From Candidatus Freyarchaeota archaeon (GTDB taxonomy: Archaea; Asgardarchaeota; Jordiarchaeia; Jordiarchaeales; Jordiarchaeaceae), in NCBI GenBank assembly GCA_030587365.1, contig JAUQZE010000003.1, positions 1-64,000 of the forward strand: a stretch of 64,000 nucleotides of DNA, written 5' to 3'. Positions 43,608 through 52,064 of this stretch are shown one piece after another. The stretch's first letter is position 1; every line of letters begins with the position of its first letter. The position numbers and the translations under genes are program-made. The notes under the pieces are model-generated. The model saw nothing but the letters and a program-made list of their open reading frames with translations, searched no databases and was not told the DNA's origin.

Positions 43608-46253
43608 TTGTCTGATTATGGCTGCGGCTGCTTTGGCAGGTGGATTATTGATGAGTTTGGATTGCCGGCCTATGAGTATACCTGTAATCATGAGTTGGAT
43701 TCGTTTGCGTTGACTTTTACGACTCAGGGGGGTTCCCGTGATCATTGGCATCAGTTTGGGAATGGTCGTTTTAATGCTTTGGCTCATAATTCGGGTTTGG
43801 TGGAGGTTTTTGAGAATTCTAGGGGTCCTCAGTGGTTAACCTATAGTGGTGTTAAGCGGCGATCTTTGGGTGGTGGGATTGCCGTTGTGTCTGAGGATGG
43901 GGATTTTTGGTGTGACCTTTTCTCTCAGGAGCGCTTCGATGAGGGTTATCGCCGTGTTTTTGGTATGGGTTATTTTCGAAAAGTTTCAAAACACAAAAAT
44001 CTGGTCTTAGACCATATTGTTTTTACGCCGGTGTCGGATGATCCTGTTGTTGCCTCTGAGGTAACTGTTAAGAATGAGTCGAATCGGGCGAGGACTATTA
44101 CGCTGTTTAATTATTGGGGAATTAATCTACGCTATATATCAGAATCCCTAATTTATACGAGCGGGAGAAGGACAGAGTATGGAGTTTCCTTAATGAACTG
44201 GGTGGGTAGAATCTACGGGTTTCTGCGTAATCTTCTTTTATGGGATACTGAGCAGGGACGCTCCTCCTTCTCTAAAAAGTTTATCTACCATATGGAATAC
44301 GACCCGGAAAGCGGGCTTCTCATTCTAACCCCGGAGTATCCGGGAGATAAGCCTATGAAGGAGGTTCCCTCGTCGAAAAATTATTATCCGAAGCCTCTAT
44401 TTTTGAAACTGCTCAACGAAAAGCCCAGCCTGGCGATAAGTTCGGCTGAAGATTTCATAGATAAACGGGGCAATTTCCAAGTTAAACGCCCTCTTGCTGG
44501 AGTTCCTAAAACCTTTGTAAAGGAAAGCCCTTGCCTCTGCCTTGGAGTAAAGCTTACAATTCCTAGAAAAAGTTCACGAACGGTCACTTTTCTATTCGGC
44601 TATGCAGAAAAAAGCGTAATCCCAAAGCTTATCTCCAAATATGAGAAAAAAGCTAGAAAGCGTCCTTTGAGGGAGATTGTTAGGGAGTGGAAAGCGAAGA
44701 CCGTGGAATTCAGGGGTGGTGAGGATTGGGTTTCCCGTGAGGCTGCATGGCATTCCTACTATTTTAAGAGTTCAACTCTTTATGATGAGTATTTTGAGAA
44801 TCACTTGTTGCCTCAGGGGGGTGCTTATGTTTATCTTCAGGGTTTGCATGGGGGTCCCCGCGACTTCTCCCTATATACGGTTCCCATGACGTATCTGGAT
44901 CCGGGACTGGCGAGGGAGATGCTGGAGTATGTTTTGCGTTGGATGAGGCCTAGTGGTGAGTTGGCTTATTCTGGGAGTGGCTTCGGTAGGCTTGGTGGAG
45001 CTGTTGTGCATAATAGGCCGTCTGACCATTACCTTTTCATACTGTGGGCTATTACAGAATACATTTTTGCTACTCGCGATTTCAAATTCTTGGAAAAGAA
45101 GGTACCTTTCTATCCTCGGGAGAAAGGTTTATTCTCCACGGTTGCTGAGAGGATAAAACTCTCCCTAAATTTCCTCTTTGAGGAGATTGGTTTTGGTGAG
45201 CATGGTTTGCTGAAGGTTGGGGATGGGGACTGGAATGATGGAATTTCCACTATGGTTCCGAATCGGAGTAGATTTCTCAAACACGGTGAATCGGTTTTTA
45301 ATTCTGCTCTCGCTCTCTATGTTCTTCCCAGAGTTATCGATTTATTTAGGGAGCGGGACTCCGAGTTTTGCAAATTTCTGCGAAAGAAGTTTGAATCTCT
45401 GCGTAGTGCTTGTCTTGGTTCTTGGAATGGGAGGTGGTTTTACCGGGCTTGGGATGGGGGTGGAAACCCTGTGGGTGGTGGAAATCTCTTCCTTGAGCCT
45501 GTTCCTTGGCTTCTTCTCTCGAAAGCCTTGCCGGAGAAGGTGGTGGAAAAACTCTTGGATAATGTTTACGAGATTCTTGATAAGCCCTCTCCCTTCGGGC
45601 AGTATCTCGTGTATCCTCCTTTGAGAACTTTCTTAAACTATCTTGAGAAGGGCTGGGATGTGAACGGGGGAATATGGTTTGCTATGAACTTTCTCCTTAC
45701 TTGGGCCTATGGACTATACGACCCGAAGAAGGCTTGGAACTCGCTGCTAAAAAATTCGATGGCTCACCACGCAAATCTCTACCCGAACCTGTGGTATGGT
45801 ATATGGAGTGGTCCCGACGCCTATAATGCTGATTACGCTAAGCGACCAGGTGAAACCTATTACCACCTTCCGACACCTACAACCGATTTTCCGGTTATGA
45901 ACCTCAACCTGCATGCCAACTTTCTCACAGCACTCATCAAGCTCTGCGGCGTGGAACCCGACGCTGAAGGCATAATAATCACTCCTCATCTTCCCTTCCA
46001 AAGCTTCAGCCTAAAAACAACGCTCCTAGAACTAAACGTGAAAGTTAATGAAATTGAGGGTTCATACAATCCTCTGTCTCCCGGGCTCTTTTGCCTCAGA
46101 GTTAAGAAACCGGATTACTGGTCGCACCAGACACGCTGTTACATTAACGACGAGTTAGTGAGGTGTGAGTGCAAGAATTCAATTATTACAATAAGAGTGA
46201 ATGTTTACAAAAAACTCAGATTCCGAATTATCCACATCGCGCCCTTAACCTAA
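43608..46253 (+). CDS. GH94-type glycoside phosphorylase (cellobiose/chitobiose phosphorylase-like)
   Basis: 881 residues. It opens with 'GCGCFGRWIIDEFGLPAYEY' and the glycosyltransferase-36 N-terminal beta domain ('EVTVKNESNRARTITLFNYW'). The (alpha/alpha)6 catalytic domain has 'RPSDHYLFILWAITEYI' and 'LLKVGDGDWNDGISTM', whose 'DWNDG' Asp is the family's general acid. 'NLNLHANFLTALIKLCGVEP' precedes the C-terminal beta domain. It would phosphorolyse a beta-linked disaccharide intracellularly. There is no signal peptide. TTG 43608 follows AGGGGAATCAAGAG. Divergent neighbour of the surface protein, which may bind the related polysaccharide (inference). Confidence 0.85.
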   Translation: MSDYGCGCFGRWIIDEFGLPAYEYTCNHELDSFALTFTTQGGSRDHWHQFGNGRFNALAHNSGLVEVFENSRGPQWLTYSGVKRRSLGGGIAVVSEDGDFWCDLFSQERFDEGYRRVFGMGYFRKVSKHKNLVLDHIVFTPVSDDPVVASEVTVKNESNRARTITLFNYWGINLRYISESLIYTSGRRTEYGVSLMNWVGRIYGFLRNLLLWDTEQGRSSFSKKFIYHMEYDPESGLLILTPEYPGDKPMKEVPSSKNYYPKPLFLKLLNEKPSLAISSAEDFIDKRGNFQVKRPLAGVPKTFVKESPCLCLGVKLTIPRKSSRTVTFLFGYAEKSVIPKLISKYEKKARKRPLREIVREWKAKTVEFRGGEDWVSREAAWHSYYFKSSTLYDEYFENHLLPQGGAYVYLQGLHGGPRDFSLYTVPMTYLDPGLAREMLEYVLRWMRPSGELAYSGSGFGRLGGAVVHNRPSDHYLFILWAITEYIFATRDFKFLEKKVPFYPREKGLFSTVAERIKLSLNFLFEEIGFGEHGLLKVGDGDWNDGISTMVPNRSRFLKHGESVFNSALALYVLPRVIDLFRERDSEFCKFLRKKFESLRSACLGSWNGRWFYRAWDGGGNPVGGGNLFLEPVPWLLLSKALPEKVVEKLLDNVYEILDKPSPFGQYLVYPPLRTFLNYLEKGWDVNGGIWFAMNFLLTWAYGLYDPKKAWNSLLKNSMAHHANLYPNLWYGIWSGPDAYNADYAKRPGETYYHLPTPTTDFPVMNLNLHANFLTALIKLCGVEPDAEGIIITPHLPFQSFSLKTTLLELNVKVNEIEGSYNPLSPGLFCLRVKKPDYWSHQTRCYINDELVRCECKNSIITIRVNVYKKLRFRIIHIAPLT

Positions 46254-46406
46254 CACCTTGTGTAATCTCATGATGTGAAGCATTTTCTCTTCTAAGTGGC
46301 ATCTCACAACATATCTGACCGCTTCCTTTAGCTCCTCTAAGTCTTCCACCTCTGTCTATATGTTGTGTCCTAAAGCTCTCGCCTCATGCCCGTGATGGAG
46401 AAGAAA
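46245..46406 (-). pseudogene. HicB/UPF0150-like antitoxin remnant with in-frame TAG
   Basis: The complement reads 'GHEARALGHNI', a TAG (46356-46358), then 'TEVEDLEELKEAVRYVVRCH' and 'LEEKMLHIMRLH'. This matches the small HicB-like/UPF0150 family pattern (...EARALGHSIFTEAE..LEEL...AVRCHFEE). The TAG stands where an aromatic residue is normal (TAT/TAC to TAG). There is no start codon. It overlaps the GH94 stop region by 9 bases. No HicA-like partner is visible. Confidence 0.5.
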
Positions 46407-46542
46407 ATTTAAACAAGTGTAAACAACTTTTAGCCTTTTTTAGCGCCTTATTAAGACTCAAAGAATTAAGAAGAAGGAAAATAAATATATAAAACAATAC
46501 GTTATAAGAATATACTAGAAAGAAATTAATAGGGGGTAATGT

Positions 46543-47988
46543 TTGGTTTTAGCTTCAAGTGTTCCACCAGAGATTGTTAAGGCACTGGAATCTCGTACCT
46601 TTTCTCTCCACATTAAGGGTAGTGCTGGCACGGGTAAGACCACCATGGCCCTTGAACTTATGAGGCTTTTTCCAGAGGATGGTCAGGCGGTGTACCTGTC
46701 TACAAGGGTGTCTCCAGATAAGCTTTATGAACAGTTTCCATGGTCTAAGTCCTGCATTCAGCAGGAGAATATTTTGGATGCCAGTACCAGTTTGTTTAAT
46801 CGAACTAAAGAGGAAACTCTGTTCGAATATGTTGATAAGCCGAGTTTCTTGAAAAACTTGTATTCCAGGGTTTCGGACGTAACCGAGAAATGTATCACCA
46901 TTATTGTGGATAGTTTGGAGGCTTTGAAATCGAATATGGGAATTCCGGGGGACGATTTAAGTGTGGAGCGGGATGTCTTAGAGATGGGGGAAAAGGTGAA
47001 AGCGAATGTTATTTTTGTAAGTGAATTATATGGGGATAGTAGTCTGGACTATCTGGTGGACGGGGTTGTGAGGCTGGAAAAAGAAATCGTGAATGATAGG
47101 CTTTTAAGAAAATTGTATATTGAAAAGGTTCGAGGAAAGAGAATAGAAAATCCGGTGTATCTGTTTACTCTCAAAGACGGTAGGTTTACGTGCTTTGAGA
47201 AGGGTATTAAGATAAACTTTGTACGTGGCGAATTACCGAAAGTTGAGAAGGAGAAAGGGAGAAAGATTCCAACCCTTATCACGGAGCTTGACAAAATACT
47301 GGGTGGAGGCTTTGAAGGCAGAACCTTTAACATATTCGAAGTAGGGGACAAAGTTGGTATGGCTCACTTTCATGTCGTGATCCCTATGTTTTTAAACTTC
47401 ATCATTCAAGGCTTTCCTGTCTTCAGCATTCCCTCCAAGGGTCTTTTCTCCTCCGATGTTGTTAGAAGCGGTTCCATGACCAATACAGAGAAAACGTTTG
47501 CCTCTGTTTTGGATGATAATGCTCTAAAATACTTGAAGAAATGTTTCTATGTGCTTTTACCTACAACAAACACTCTACCTAAAACTGAAACTTATAACGT
47601 ATACCCTTTGAAGGGAGAAGACTTCAAAGAAGACCTTAATAATTTCATGGAATTAGCCGCTAAAGTTTTAGATGAGACCCAAGCGAACACTATGTTTGTT
47701 TCAATGGCAAGTGACACAATGGAGTACATTTATGGAACAAAGGGTCTCTTAAAAATAATTCAAAACTGGATGGATCAAATAAGACGATTAAATGGTATTA
47801 TGGTAATGTTCCAATTTGGACACGAGCCTTTAAGAGTGCCAACCCATTTAGCAGCTTCCTACTTCAAATTAGAAAATATCGCCGGGAATATTGTTTTCTA
47901 CGGAGAAATCCCCAAGACAAAAATGTATATAACAGGCCTGCACTTTTCAGAGAAATACTTGCAGACCAGACTTATACCTATAGAGTAA
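46543..47988 (+). CDS. Double-RecA P-loop ATPase, KaiC/GvpD-like, copy 1
   Basis: About 481 residues. Walker A 'GSAGTGKTTMALEL' lies at residues ~26-39 and Walker B 'ITIIVDSLEALKSN' at ~118-131. A second RecA-like half begins at ~245 with 'ELDKILGGGFEGRTFNIFEV', exactly where KaiC domains have LD..LGGG...G, but its P-loop lacks GKT ('VGDKVGMAHF'), so only the first half should bind ATP. This resembles the GvpD/KaiC superfamily. TTG 46543 follows AGGGGGTAATG. Copies 2 and 3 are at 55738 and 57588. It is followed, 250 bases on, by a NadE-like gene. Role unknown; no gas-vesicle genes are near. Confidence 0.75.
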   Translation: MVLASSVPPEIVKALESRTFSLHIKGSAGTGKTTMALELMRLFPEDGQAVYLSTRVSPDKLYEQFPWSKSCIQQENILDASTSLFNRTKEETLFEYVDKPSFLKNLYSRVSDVTEKCITIIVDSLEALKSNMGIPGDDLSVERDVLEMGEKVKANVIFVSELYGDSSLDYLVDGVVRLEKEIVNDRLLRKLYIEKVRGKRIENPVYLFTLKDGRFTCFEKGIKINFVRGELPKVEKEKGRKIPTLITELDKILGGGFEGRTFNIFEVGDKVGMAHFHVVIPMFLNFIIQGFPVFSIPSKGLFSSDVVRSGSMTNTEKTFASVLDDNALKYLKKCFYVLLPTTNTLPKTETYNVYPLKGEDFKEDLNNFMELAAKVLDETQANTMFVSMASDTMEYIYGTKGLLKIIQNWMDQIRRLNGIMVMFQFGHEPLRVPTHLAASYFKLENIAGNIVFYGEIPKTKMYITGLHFSEKYLQTRLIPIE

Positions 47989-48237
47989 GCACACTAAAAA
48001 TATCAAAATAGTAAAAGTAGGTTGACAGCAAGATAATACCAAGGCTTATTAAGAAAAGAAACCCGCTCAACGGAAAAGTGAAAAATAAAACTACAGAAAG
48101 TTAATATCGGGGCTGTCTAAGACAGTACTCACCTATCCTCTCTGAAGAGTGGATTTACGGGTCTCAGCAATAAGAACTTCACACTTTACTCTTCTCTTCC
48201 GTTTCATGGATAGAGATTGTCGAAAGGAGGGCGAAGT

Positions 48238-49215
48238 ATGAAAACTTCTATGTATGAGATGTTAGAACTGGATTATGAACTCGTATCTGAGAAGATTGAA
48301 GAGTTTATAAGGAATAGTGTTAAAAGTTTCAAGAAAGACGGCGTTATTATAGGTCTGAGTGGAGGTATAGACTCAAGTACTACGACTACTTTGTGTGTTA
48401 GGGCACTTGGCCCTGATAGAGTGTTTGGTCTTTTAATGCCGGAGAGGGACAGCGAGCCGCAAAACTTCAAAGACGCGAAGCAACTGGCCACCGAGCTGAA
48501 GATAGAGTATGAGGTTTTGGATATAACCCCAATACTGAGAAAAATGGGAATATACGATATACTTCCAGACCGAATAATGAAAGATAAGAAGTTGTTCATG
48601 AAGAAACTAGAAGAGGCGGTAAGAGTATCCGTATTTGAAAACAAAGCCGTAGATATACCAATAGTTGACTCCAATTACAGTGGAGGTGATTACTCTTGGT
48701 CATTAAGAGACAAATCCCCAGAGGTAGAACCGATTAACGTCAAGGATGGTAGACGCGGTTACTGCTTCACGTTTCCAAAGGTGAGACTAAGAAGCATTAT
48801 GCTCTACTACTACGCCTGCCTTAAAAATCTGTTAGTTACAGGAACACTATGCAAGTCGGAATACGCTACAAGCATGTATGAGGAACATGGAGACGGAGCC
48901 TGCGAGATTGCACCACTCAGGAATCTTTACAAAACTCAAGTGAGACAACTCGCACAATACCTAAAACTTCCTAAGAACATAATAACGAAACCTTCATCTC
49001 CAGACTTAATCTTAGGATCCGTAATTACGGATGAACTTATAATACGTATGAAATACGAAATAATGGACGCCATACTTTACTGCTTAGAACAGGGAATGAA
49101 AACCAGCGAAATAGCAGAAAAGCTCAGTGTTGACGAAGCCGCCGTTAAAAAAGTTGAAAGAACAGTTGCCTACGCGAACATGAGGAGAGAACTGCCCTAC
49201 GCCGCACCGATATAA
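48238..49215 (+). CDS. nadE: NadE-like ATP pyrophosphatase (NAD+ synthase family), copy 1
   Basis: About 325 residues. The PP-loop 'VIIGLSGGIDSSTTTTL' lies at residues ~37-53. 'LPMPERDSEP'-type region is 'GLLMPERDSEPQNFKDAKQL'. 'TFPKVRLRSIMLYYYACLKN' and 'VTGTLCKSEYATSMYEEHGD' followed by 'APLRNLYKTQVRQLA' are the NadE amidation-site region. No glutaminase domain, so ammonia-dependent. ATG 48238 is chosen: GAAAGGAGGGCG precedes it. A 23-residue segment around residue 150 is absent from copy 2. With three copies, canonical NAD synthesis for all of them is doubtful. Confidence 0.78.
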   Translation: MKTSMYEMLELDYELVSEKIEEFIRNSVKSFKKDGVIIGLSGGIDSSTTTTLCVRALGPDRVFGLLMPERDSEPQNFKDAKQLATELKIEYEVLDITPILRKMGIYDILPDRIMKDKKLFMKKLEEAVRVSVFENKAVDIPIVDSNYSGGDYSWSLRDKSPEVEPINVKDGRRGYCFTFPKVRLRSIMLYYYACLKNLLVTGTLCKSEYATSMYEEHGDGACEIAPLRNLYKTQVRQLAQYLKLPKNIITKPSSPDLILGSVITDELIIRMKYEIMDAILYCLEQGMKTSEIAEKLSVDEAAVKKVERTVAYANMRRELPYAAPI

Positions 49216-49371
49216 AAACCAAGCTCAAGAAATTACAAAGATTTGAGCAAGAAAACCCCATTCCTTTCAAGGTTAAGTACGAATCGCATGAGATTTAAAA
49301 TCACTATTCTATTTTTGGCAACCGAAAATTAATGGTAAGCCCATGGATAGTTTTCTGAAAGTATGCTAGAA

Positions 49372-49665
49372 CTACTCCTTAAGAGCGTATGCAGCTGTGT
49401 AAGCACTGCCCGCGCCGCAAACGTATAAAGCTACTCTCAGAGCCTCTCCGATCTCCGCTTTTGTAGCTCCAGCTTTTATTGCCAAGTTAGCCAATGCCCT
49501 GACACCTTGAACGGATCCGTGGGAAGCATCTAAAGCCATCGCTATGAGGATCTTAATTTTGCTTGGTAACGCTCCGTCTTTGAAAGCAAGATTCCGGGTG
49601 TTTTCAAGGTGCTTACGGATTTCTGGATCAAAATTTTCATAAATCTTCAAAGGATCTTCAGACAT
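49372..49665 (-). CDS. Carboxymuconolactone decarboxylase/AhpD-like protein
   Basis: 97 residues. 'GALPSKIKILIAMALDASHG', 'GVRALANLAIKAGATKAEIG' and 'EALRVALYVCGAGSAYTAA' match the CMD helical family. The redox CxxC of AhpD is missing: only the SHG segment remains at that site, with one lone Cys in 'YVCG', so peroxidase-partner activity is unlikely. ATG 49665 follows GGGGTGATT. Small and monocistronic. Confidence 0.75.
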   Translation of the reverse strand: MSEDPLKIYENFDPEIRKHLENTRNLAFKDGALPSKIKILIAMALDASHGSVQGVRALANLAIKAGATKAEIGEALRVALYVCGAGSAYTAAYALKE

Positions 49666-49721
49666 TCTTAATCACCCCGTTTTTTTGACTTGTGTTATCA
49701 TTATATTTGTAATTCCCCAAT

Positions 49722-49785
49722 ATTAACTTAGATGCTTTTATACATGCGGTTGAGAAATACGGTAAGTTTCCATTAAAGCTCTAAT
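49722..49785 (+). pseudogene. 3'-end remnant of a corrinoid methyltransferase (UroD-type) gene
   Basis: The frame reads 'NLDAFIHAVEKYGKFPLKL' then TAA, matching 'NLDAFTRAIKKYGKFPIKL' at the end of the intact gene at 50571-51722. The upstream codons are degenerate. It sits in front of the corrinoid gene, as if an earlier copy of the pair had been deleted. Confidence 0.7.
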
Positions 49786-49890
49786 TTTTCCCTTTTTTGT
49801 TTACTTCAATAATTCATTTTCATGTTTATTTTAAAATTTTTTTGAACTTAGATTTAATTATTATAAAGGGTTATGCAAAGTTGTAAATAG

Positions 49891-49899
49891 TATATAAAC
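49891..49899 (+). promoter_or_regulatory. TATA box of the corrinoid-protein gene
   Basis: TATATAAAC lies 14-22 bases before ATG 49913. No ribosome site is present, so the transcript is probably leaderless or nearly so. Confidence 0.5.
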
Positions 49900-49912
49900 A
49901 TTTAATAGATTT

Positions 49913-50563
49913 ATGTCAAAAACTGAAATTTTGGGAGGATTAAAGAAATCCGTGATTGACGGCGATCCAGAGGTCACAAAGAAATATGCGAAAGAGGCGA
50001 TGACAGCCAAGATTTCAGCCTATGAAGCGATTATGAAGGGCATGTCTGCGGGTATGAAAGTTGTGGGTGATAAGTTCGAGAACAAGGAATACTATATTAG
50101 TGACCTGATTATGGCCGGAGAAGCGATGAAAGCTGGTCTTGAAGTCCTACAACCATTAATGAAAGCAGAAAAGGCTTTATCTGTTGGTAAAATAGTGATC
50201 GGGGTCGTTGAAGGGGATGTCCATGATATTGGTAAGAATCTTGTGGTAGCTATGCTGAGAGGAGCGGGATTCGAGGTTCACGACCTGGGAATCGATGTCA
50301 CTGCCGACAAGTTTGTGAAAAAGGCCAAAGAAGTTAAACCAGATATTGTTGCCGCGTCAGCATATACATCTACCTCTATGCCTCATCTAAGAAATATTCT
50401 TACAGAATTAAAAAAATCGGGTTTGAAAGATACGGTTGCTTATCTTATTGGGGGTGCTCCCACTACTGAGGATTGGGCTATATCAATTGGAGCGGATGGC
50501 TGGGCAGGAGATGCGCTAGAAGCCGTGAAGGTGGCAAGTGAATTAGTTAAGAAGCAAAGGTGA
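49913..50563 (+). CDS. Corrinoid (methyl-carrier) protein, MtbC/MtaC-like
   Basis: 216 residues. N-terminal helical cap 'EAIMKGMSAGMKVVGDKFEN' with 'YYISDLIMAGEAMKAGLEVL'. The B12 domain has the cofactor-His motif 'GDVHDIGKNLVVAMLRGAGF' at residues ~103-122, 'VAASAYTSTSMPHLRNIL' and 'LIGGAPTTEDWAISIGADGW'. It carries a methyl group on cobalamin between a substrate-specific methyltransferase and the UroD-type enzyme encoded 7 bases downstream. The substrate-side methyltransferase (MttB/MtaB-like) is not in the window. Confidence 0.88.
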   Translation: MSKTEILGGLKKSVIDGDPEVTKKYAKEAMTAKISAYEAIMKGMSAGMKVVGDKFENKEYYISDLIMAGEAMKAGLEVLQPLMKAEKALSVGKIVIGVVEGDVHDIGKNLVVAMLRGAGFEVHDLGIDVTADKFVKKAKEVKPDIVAASAYTSTSMPHLRNILTELKKSGLKDTVAYLIGGAPTTEDWAISIGADGWAGDALEAVKVASELVKKQR

Positions 50564-50570
50564 AATTGAA

Positions 50571-51722
50571 ATGAGTTGGAGAGACAAAATAATTGATAAA
50601 GAAATCGACTTCTTAGCGGAAAAAATCAGGGTGAGAGTCGAGTCGGAGGCAATGACACCAATGCAACGAATGGCATATTTCGCGTTCGGACAACCGCTTG
50701 ATCATTTGCCGATACAGGCTGCGTCAATGGAATGGTCAGCTCATTACATAGGATATAAGCTGAATAAGGATTTTGCATTCGATTACAAAAAATTGGCTCA
50801 CGCAGCATTAGTTGGCGTCGACAGGTTTGAAGCCGACGTATGTGTACCTGTCTACGATGCTTATAATATTGGACCTGAGGAAATGGGAGCTGAAGTCAAA
50901 TATCCTGACGACGCTCTACCGGAAATAATTAAGCCCTGCGTAAAGAGCCCTGAAGACCTTGAGAATCTGAAAATCCCAGATCCACACAAAGATAAAAAAC
51001 TGACAGTATTGTTGGAATGCCTTAAACTTCTAAGGGAGAAGATAGGTGATATCGTTCCTATTATGGCTACAGTTAATGCACCTTTTTCTTGGGCTGCAAA
51101 TATTCGTGGGATCTATGATTACATTGCTGACCTGAAGCGGAACCCAAAGTTTGCCCGCGATCTTTTAGAAATCGTAACCGAAGCAGCAACAGGATACGCA
51201 AAAGCTGTAATTGACCTTGGATTTAAGCCTGTTCTTCTTGCAGATGCCGTGGCAACCTCGTATCTGCTTTCGCCGAAACAGTTAGAAGATTACGGTGTTT
51301 GGTCATATAGAAAAATGGAGGAAGCCCTTGGAAAAGGCTCTTTTATGGGCACGATATGGGGAGACTTTGAGACTCAAGCAAAATTCACCAAGATGGGTGT
51401 ACCGAACTTCGGAGGTATTACGAACTATACCTACTGTGATAGAACAGGCACCGAACCCCTAAAGGAAGAAGATATTCTCAAGCAGAAAAAAATTGCACGG
51501 GAACTAGGGGTTCCCCTGATGGTGGCTTTATGGGGTCAATGGGTAATGGTTCACAGCCCACAAGAGATAGATGAGGAAGTGAAGAGGGTCATTAAGCTCG
51601 CTGGACCTGAGATGCCGTTCATGGTTTCAGTGTTTTATATCCCGCTTGGCTGTCCGATTGAAAACTTAGACGCGTTTACCAGAGCTATTAAGAAGTATGG
51701 AAAGTTTCCAATAAAACTCTAA
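50571..51722 (+). CDS. Uroporphyrinogen-decarboxylase-family methyltransferase (MtaA/MtbA-like)
   Basis: 383 residues. A UroD TIM barrel: 'MTPMQRMAYFAFGQPLDHLP', 'DRFEADVCVPVYDAYNIGPE', 'KPVLLADAVATSYLLSPKQL' written here as 'GFKPVLLADAVATSYLLSP', and 'FGGITNYTYCDRTGTEPLKE'. Such enzymes act on methyl-corrinoid protein, moving the methyl to or from a thiol or other carrier. The zinc His-X-Cys of MtaA is not evident, so the acceptor is uncertain. Operon with the corrinoid gene (7-base gap). ATG 50571, weak ribosome site AAGGTGAAATTGAA. Confidence 0.82.
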   Translation: MSWRDKIIDKEIDFLAEKIRVRVESEAMTPMQRMAYFAFGQPLDHLPIQAASMEWSAHYIGYKLNKDFAFDYKKLAHAALVGVDRFEADVCVPVYDAYNIGPEEMGAEVKYPDDALPEIIKPCVKSPEDLENLKIPDPHKDKKLTVLLECLKLLREKIGDIVPIMATVNAPFSWAANIRGIYDYIADLKRNPKFARDLLEIVTEAATGYAKAVIDLGFKPVLLADAVATSYLLSPKQLEDYGVWSYRKMEEALGKGSFMGTIWGDFETQAKFTKMGVPNFGGITNYTYCDRTGTEPLKEEDILKQKKIARELGVPLMVALWGQWVMVHSPQEIDEEVKRVIKLAGPEMPFMVSVFYIPLGCPIENLDAFTRAIKKYGKFPIKL

Positions 51723-51782
51723 ACTTCCATCTTTTATTTTTAAGCAAGTTTTCCATACAGACGAGGCTTAGGATAAGTGTAG

Positions 51783-52061
51783 TTAACCGTACTCCCATAT
51801 GACGCCGGTGCCTCCTTCTGGATAACTGAATTCTATAGCATTAGACTCGCAAACCAGCCAACAGCTTCCGCACTCGACACATTTTTCGGCATAATCCGGC
51901 GAAATGAACGCCTTACTCTTCTTTAATTCCCATAGTTCCATCGGGCAAATGTTGACGCATCTTCCGCAACCCGTGCAGCGAGCCTTATCATGGTGTATGA
52001 ATTCAACCGTTCCTCTAACATGCTTCACCATTTTTCTTAAATCAATCTCTTTCTCAGCCAT
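51783..52061 (-). CDS. FixX-like 2[4Fe-4S] ferredoxin
   Basis: 92 residues with two cluster motifs: 'CTGCGRCVNICP' and 'CVECGSCWLVCES'. 'GVIWEYG' at the C-terminus is the typical FixX end. It starts 3 bases after the FixC-like gene ends, so the two are cotranscribed and should form an electron-transfer flavoprotein:quinone-oxidoreductase-like pair. ATG 52061. A second FixC/FixX pair begins at 62531. Confidence 0.88.
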   Translation of the reverse strand: MAEKEIDLRKMVKHVRGTVEFIHHDKARCTGCGRCVNICPMELWELKKSKAFISPDYAEKCVECGSCWLVCESNAIEFSYPEGGTGVIWEYG

Positions 52062-52064
52062 ATT

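Noticed and set aside
46356..46358. TAG in the HicB-like fragment as pyrrolysine
   Set aside because: The fragment lacks a start codon and HicB-like proteins do not use pyrrolysine; simple decay explains it.
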